Of a stretch of 64,000 nt of DNA, positions 59,492 to 64,000 are shown piece after piece; the first letter of the stretch is position 1; each line of letters starts with the position of its first letter. The DNA lies in the NCBI GenBank assembly GCA_973895155.1, contig OZ316891.1, positions 682,001 through 746,000 on the forward strand, given 5' to 3'. The notes beneath the pieces are model-generated. The model ran no database searches, was not told where the DNA came from, and saw only the letters and a list, made by a program, of their open reading frames with translations. The stretch is from Marsupella aquatica (taxonomy: Eukaryota > Marchantiophyta). The position numbers and the translations under genes are program-made.

Positions 59492-59720
59492 GTCCCAAAT
59501 ACGTGGTCCACGGTATGAACTAGACGGCACTTGTAATGACTGAATTTCTATGGTGGGAAAGCTACGTACGTCCTTAGTTTGTATAGTTTTCTATGTTTTG
59601 TCTCTGAAAATGCGCATAGGAAAATGCGTGCACTGACCCTATTGGAATCTCCTGAATGATATTATACAGGTTTCTACACTGACTAGACAATGTGAATCCA
59701 TGATAGTACCGGAATCGTTG

Positions 59721-61328
59721 AACCTAATGAACCGCAATCACGCTAGTATATTTGACATAAGACAACCGGAATCTATATTTTACAACTACGATGACAATCA
59801 CTGGATGCGATCACTTTGCGTCAGCTAGCTTCCACCTCAAGCTTCTGACGATCAGCATGGGGCCCTTTCCTTCCCTTTTCAATGCTTCCATTTCCTCGCA
59901 AAATTTGCACTCTTCATTTCGATTTCGCCCAGCACACTTCGGACATAGTTGCCAGCCGCTTGGAGGGCCCCGCCAGCTACTCGACTTCACACTACCGATG
60001 CCATCGGCTCTCAAGACCTTTCCGTCCCCCATGGGGAACTTCCACATGATTGCATGACGCAGAATTTCGTCCAACTCTGTTTCTTTATAGTCACAAGTCT
60101 CGAACTCCATCTCCAACTCCTTCAAGCCCTTCAAGTGCCTGAAAGCGGAGCCCCAGCAATTCTGATCCCATATCACAATCTCACCTGCCTTCTCCGTCGC
60201 CCAATCCTGTTTCATCACGTTAACATCAGCTCCGGGCCTTTGAGGAGTTATTGCCAGAGGTGTATTGCTCTCGTTCCACCACCAATCCCCCCTGCGGAGC
60301 GTAATCTTCACCTTCTCAATGTCCCGCAAAACGTCCAATCTGCAAGTATGGGGGAAGTCGCCCTCCAGCCACCACTGCTGCGCGAAGAAATGAACCTCTT
60401 TCACGAGGGCCAGCTGCTCAGGTTGAAATCGACGGAAGTAGCGCAATGCATCGCTGTAACGTTGGCGCGGGGGGCCACGGCCGTGCCAGAAAGCGTGTGT
60501 CTTGTTGCGGGGAAGGAGGTGACGGGTCTCGAGGTAGGATCGTTTGCACATCAGGAGAAGATTGATGGAGACTTTCTTCTTGCCGAGAAAACCGGGACGA
60601 GTGTAGTCTGTGTTCGTCGGGTACAACTCCTTCGGGTCGACGTACTCGGCCATCGCATAGTCAAAGATAATGTTCCGGATGTCCGGTATAAGTTTGCCAT
60701 CATAGAGTGGAGACTGCAGCTGCTGATCGAAGTCCTCCAGTTGCAAAGCTACAATAGGTCTCACCCGCTGGTGTAGTTCATTTTGATGACTCCTGAATCG
60801 GTTTCCTCTCGGCCGAGTCATGGTTGCCTGCGCTTCAAAGGACCATGTACGAAATGGCAGAAAAAACCACGACACCAGTACGTCGCGAGCCACAGTCAAG
60901 ATGTAGACTTAAGGATTCAGCACGGCACCTACTTCACAATTGCAAGTTCATCACCAATTTCATGTCAGTAGAGTTCGGATGCCGATGCTTCGATTCTCCA
61001 GTTGTAGGTGACTAGTCACGGTGCTAATCGTGCTAACTCGTTATTCTGCGTACGATTTCATCAACAACAAGATCCACTTCTCACTATCATTCATGGCCCC
61101 AGCATCCCAAATTGATACATATCACTGATAGCCGAACAAGAAGGATCCAGTGATGGCGGCCGGCAACGAAACGAAGACTCACTAGCTACTTCGCTTACGA
61201 TTCCGGCTCCCTAAGCAAATACTCTATTCCACAAAAACTATCCCACGCAAACACAGATTGCAGCATCTCTCGTCATCGAACCATGAAATCCAAGCTAGAC
61301 AGTGAGTCCAGAATCTACGTCGGGGAAT
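59721..61328. repeat. Tandem segmental duplication, unit 1
   Basis: About 1.6 kb from aacctaatgaaccgcaatca to gtcggggaat, matching 62412-64000 in order, with roughly 93-95 percent identity judged by eye and several small indels. It covers the whole intronless gene plus about 90 bp downstream and 500 bp upstream of it. Confidence 0.85.
59811..60821 (-). CDS. Fungal-type F-box-like/DUF7730-like protein, copy 1
   Basis: An intronless 336-aa gene starting MTRPRGNRFRSH; a longer in-frame extension upstream lacks a counterpart in copy 2, so this ATG is chosen. The order PDIRNIIFDYAMAEYVDP, then INLLLMCKRSYLETRHL, then VKEVHFFAQQ and GLKELEMEFET follows the layout of large families of fungal proteins that open with an F-box-like PxxIRxxIxxYA segment. 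The C-terminus has CPKC...CKFC, a possible zinc ribbon. Function unknown. No introns, unlike the plant genes of the window. It has an intact partner at 62502-63506. Horizontal transfer from a fungus is the favoured reading but is an inference from memory of the family. Confidence 0.65.
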   Translation of the reverse strand: MTRPRGNRFRSHQNELHQRVRPIVALQLEDFDQQLQSPLYDGKLIPDIRNIIFDYAMAEYVDPKELYPTNTDYTRPGFLGKKKVSINLLLMCKRSYLETRHLLPRNKTHAFWHGRGPPRQRYSDALRYFRRFQPEQLALVKEVHFFAQQWWLEGDFPHTCRLDVLRDIEKVKITLRRGDWWWNESNTPLAITPQRPGADVNVMKQDWATEKAGEIVIWDQNCWGSAFRHLKGLKELEMEFETCDYKETELDEILRHAIMWKFPMGDGKVLRADGIGSVKSSSWRGPPSGWQLCPKCAGRNRNEECKFCEEMEALKREGKGPMLIVRSLRWKLADAK

Positions 61329-61536
61329 GCATGTGGAAGCGGGTCCATCACCTCATCTGAACCACCAAAAGGCTTGAGTGTAGTGCTCTGGCTTCAGCAG
61401 TGCAGCCGGCCCTGCTTTTGGACGTACAATTGAAGAGTGACACAGTCATCGATGAAATATATGGACACAATGAGAGAATATGATGCTGCGGGGCTACTTC
61501 GATATAAACAATCATATATATTGTACAAGCTAAGGC

Positions 61537-62013
61537 CTAATAAGGCCTACTGTAGACTGAACTTGGTTTCTTCATGGAAACGCCACCGACTAAAGAAACA
61601 GCCTCTGACACGCGCTTTTTACAAAGAGTGTGTTTCGTAGAAATTGTTGTAGCTTGGGGAAGCATCCAAGATTGATCTGGACTAAGCCCATGACCAAGAA
61701 TTTGCCTATGACCAAGAATTTGCCTATGACCAAGAATTTGCCTATGACCAAGTAGACCTACCTTGCAATGTGGACAAATAGACCCACTCCTTGACTTATT
61801 GGGCCTCTTGCCTCTTTGGTCTTCTTGGGGTCTTTTCCTCCCCCCTTTATTGAGTTCTTTTGCCTTTGGGTTCATTTCCCTTGTCCCCCCTTTATTGAGT
61901 TCTTTTGCCTTTGGGTTCATTTCCCCTGTTTGGGCGCTCTTGTCTTTTTGGCAGCGTGATATATATCTTGCACACTTCCCTATCTTACTACCCTCATAGT
62001 TTGGTACCCCCAA
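61537..62013 (-). CDS. Repeat-bearing ORF in the spacer between the duplicated genes
   Basis: A 158-aa frame with two copies of EMNPKAKELNKGG, three of GHRQIL and a CPHC pair. The DNA holds an 18-bp unit repeated about 3.5 times near 61689-61752 and a 45-bp unit repeated twice near 61846-61930. A diverged relative of the flank (ctttttggca...tgatatatat) lies at 42740-42780. It is more likely transposon-derived than a host gene; the class is unknown. Confidence 0.3.
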   Translation of the reverse strand: MGVPNYEGSKIGKCARYISRCQKDKSAQTGEMNPKAKELNKGGTREMNPKAKELNKGGRKRPQEDQRGKRPNKSRSGSICPHCKVGLLGHRQILGHRQILGHRQILGHGLSPDQSWMLPQATTISTKHTLCKKRVSEAVSLVGGVSMKKPSSVYSRPY

Positions 62014-62019
62014 AAAAGG

Positions 62020-62411
62020 TTTTTATTTGGTGATTTCTTAAAGGTTTGAACTATTTATCAGTGGAGTTGGCTGTGTAGTTTAGATCTTGATGAAATTTAC
62101 AGTTTTTGTAGTAGATTGCCCCCCTACGGTGAGCTAGTGACATGACTTATCACACAAAAATTCTAGAAAATATAATATGACGTTTTGTATACACCATTGT
62201 AATCTATGTGAAATGAATACTACTTGTTACCTGAATACTTTATGAGGGAGCTTGTGGTTGAATAAGCTTTTCTAAAAGAGTTTGGAGAAACTTAAACTGA
62301 CATTGATTTCCTCAAACAATGATACTTTCACCTCATACATTGACATTCTAACTTCTACTGATAGCCTTCATAACACATTGTTATGAAGTGCCTGTATATA
62401 ACACATGACCT
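62020..62411. other. Spacer without recognised features
   Basis: AT-rich DNA between the ORF above and the start of duplication unit 2. I see no gene, hairpin or repeat of note. Confidence 0.5.
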
Positions 62412-64000
62412 AACCTAATGAACCGCAATCACTCTAGTATATTTGAAATAAGACAACCGGGATCTATATTTTACCACTCCGATGACAATCACTGGATGCG
62501 ATCACTTTGCGTCAGCTAGCTTCCACCTCAAGCTTCTGACGATAAGCATGGGGCCCTTTCCTTCCCTTTTCAATGCATCCATTTCCTCGCAAAATTTGCA
62601 CTCTTCATTTCGCCCACCACACTTCGGACATAGGTGCCAGCCCTTTGGAGGGCCCCGCCAGCTACTGGACTTCATACTACCGATACCATCGGCACTCAAG
62701 ACCTTTCCGTCTCCCATGGGGAACTTCCACATAATTGCATGACGGAGAATTGCGTCCAACTCTGTTTCTTTATAGTCATAAGTCTCGAACTCCATCTCCA
62801 ACTCCTTCAAACCCTTCAAGTGCCTGAAAGCGGAGCCCCAACAATTCTCATCCCATGTCACAATCTCACCTGCCTTCTCCGTCGCCCAATCCTGTTTCAT
62901 CGAATTAACATCAGCTCCGGGCCTTTGCGGAGTTATTGCCAGAGGCGCATTTCTCTCGTTCCACCACCAATCCCCCTTGCGGAGCGTAATCTTCACCTTC
63001 TCAATGTTCCGCAAAACGTCCAATCTGCAAGTATGGGGGAAGTCGCCCTCCAGCCACGACTGCTGCGCGAAGAAATGAACCTCTTTCACGAGGGCCAGCT
63101 GCTCAGGTTGAAATTGACGGAAGTAGCGCACTGCATCGCCGTAACGTCCGCGCGGTGGGCCACTTCCGTGCCAGAAAGCGTGTGTCTTGTTGCGGGGAGG
63201 GAGGTGACGGGTCTCGAGGTAGGATCGCTTGCACATCAGGAGAAGATTGATGGAGACTTTCTTCTTGCCGAGAAAATCGGGACGAGTGTAGTCTGTGTTC
63301 GTCGGGTACAACTCCGTCGGGTCGACGTACTCGGCCATTGCATAGTCAAAGATAATCTTCCGGATGTCCGGTGGAAGTTTGCCATCATAGAGTGGAGACT
63401 GCAGCTGCTGATCGAAGTCCTCCAGTTGCAAAGCTACAATCTGTCTCACCAGCTGGTGTAGTTCATTTGGATTACTCCTGAATCGGTTTCCTCTCGCCCG
63501 AGGCATGATTGCCTGTTTCTCAAAGGACCAATGTACGAAATGGCAGAAGAAAACACGATACCAGTACGTAGCGCCTCAGTCAAGATGTAGACTTAAAGTT
63601 TAAGCACGGCACCTACTTCACAATTGCGATTTCATCACCAATTTCATGTCAGTAGAGTTGGGATGCCGATGCCTCGATTCTCCAGTTGTAGGTGACTAGT
63701 CACGGTGCTAATCGTACTGACTCGTTATTCTGCGTACGATTTCAATAACCACAAGAGGCCTAATCCATTTCTCACTATCAGTCATGGCCCCAGCATCCAA
63801 AATTGATACATGTCACTGATACGCAAAGAAACGAAGACTTATATTACTAGCTACTTTGGTTACGATTCCGGCTCCCTTAGCAAATCCTCTATCCCACAAA
63901 AGCTATCCCACGCATACAGAAATTGCAGCATCTCTCGTCATCGAACCATGAATATTGAAATCCAAGCTAGACAGTGAGTCCTAAATCTACGTCGGGGAAT
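62412..64000. repeat. Tandem segmental duplication, unit 2 (runs off the window)
   Basis: Matches 59721-61328. The offset drops from 2691 to 2672 along the unit, showing accumulated small deletions. The right border lies beyond the window, so further units may follow. Confidence 0.85.
62502..63506 (-). CDS. Fungal-type F-box-like/DUF7730-like protein, copy 2
   Basis: A 334-aa intronless gene starting MPRARGNRFRSNPNELHQ, closely related to the gene at 59811-60821. It has LPPDIRKIIFDYAMAEY, then NLLLMCKRSYLETRHLPP, then FFAQQSWLEGDFPHTC and the CPKC...CKFC end. Relative to copy 1 it lacks two codons in the Cys-rich end (RNEE against RNRNEE) and has many single-residue changes, none of which breaks the frame. 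Two intact, diverged copies suggest both were kept functional for some time. Function unknown. Confidence 0.65.
   Translation of the reverse strand: MPRARGNRFRSNPNELHQLVRQIVALQLEDFDQQLQSPLYDGKLPPDIRKIIFDYAMAEYVDPTELYPTNTDYTRPDFLGKKKVSINLLLMCKRSYLETRHLPPRNKTHAFWHGSGPPRGRYGDAVRYFRQFQPEQLALVKEVHFFAQQSWLEGDFPHTCRLDVLRNIEKVKITLRKGDWWWNERNAPLAITPQRPGADVNSMKQDWATEKAGEIVTWDENCWGSAFRHLKGLKELEMEFETYDYKETELDAILRHAIMWKFPMGDGKVLSADGIGSMKSSSWRGPPKGWHLCPKCGGRNEECKFCEEMDALKREGKGPMLIVRSLRWKLADAK

Noticed and set aside
59949-60776. 275-codon plus-strand frame opposite the fungal-type gene, also present at 62634-63461
   Set aside because: Both are antisense shadows of the minus-strand genes; the minus frames carry the recognisable pattern.

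Overview
The window is nuclear DNA of a land plant. Three spliced genes are clearly plant genes: a plastid ribosomal protein uL15 precursor (11578-13177, +), a nucleotide-sugar transporter of the UDP-GalT1/NST-TPT type (14402-16563, -) and a DUF662/RAB6-interacting-golgin protein (54253-56381, +). A fourth plant-type locus is a partial LAZ1/TMEM184 (DUF300) gene (43185-44353, +). The largest gene is an NLR-like receptor (core 21495-27552, -). It has an N-terminal alpha/beta-hydrolase domain, and hydrolase-NLRs are known from bryophytes. Together with intronless genes of fungal character at 59.8-63.5 kb, this makes a bryophyte, perhaps a liverwort, the best guess. That assignment is inference.

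Layout. 0-3.1 kb: a decayed MuDR/MULE transposase. 3.1-11.5 kb: no gene; AT-rich DNA with diverged repeats, a 5'-truncated LINE tail, a nested hairpin and a 25-bp LINE-tail insertion. 11.5-16.6 kb: two housekeeping genes. 16.6-21.5 kb: no intact gene, only a possible kinase-like relic. 21.5-28.5 kb: the NLR-like gene, whose exon phases agree from the hydrolase to the stop. Its order is hydrolase, NB-ARC, 14 armadillo-like repeats of 43 residues, then a TPR-like tail. 28.1-41.5 kb: a 5.95-kb block present twice with one 1-bp difference seen by eye. The two copies are separated by a 100-N gap and 1.39 kb of AT-rich, Asn/Gln/Ser-rich coding DNA of foreign character, most simply an assembly artefact. 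41.8-46.6 kb: two non-autonomous TIR elements with 10-bp target duplications around the partial LAZ1 gene. 46.6-53 kb: AT-rich, repeat-dominated. 54.2-56.4 kb: the DUF662 gene. 57-59 kb: a minisatellite ORF, a complete SINE with target-site duplication and a paralogous empty site, a foldback element and a LINE ORF fragment. 59.7-64 kb: a tandem segmental duplication carrying two intact intronless genes that resemble fungal F-box-like/DUF7730-type proteins.

The genes do not form a pathway; they are islands in transposon-derived DNA. The retroelements are linked: a LINE tail, an ultra-short LINE insertion and the SINE all end in the same short tail motif (TTTTCAAGGCAAAA), which suggests one LINE machinery moved all three. 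All calls are by reading only; no search or alignment was run.
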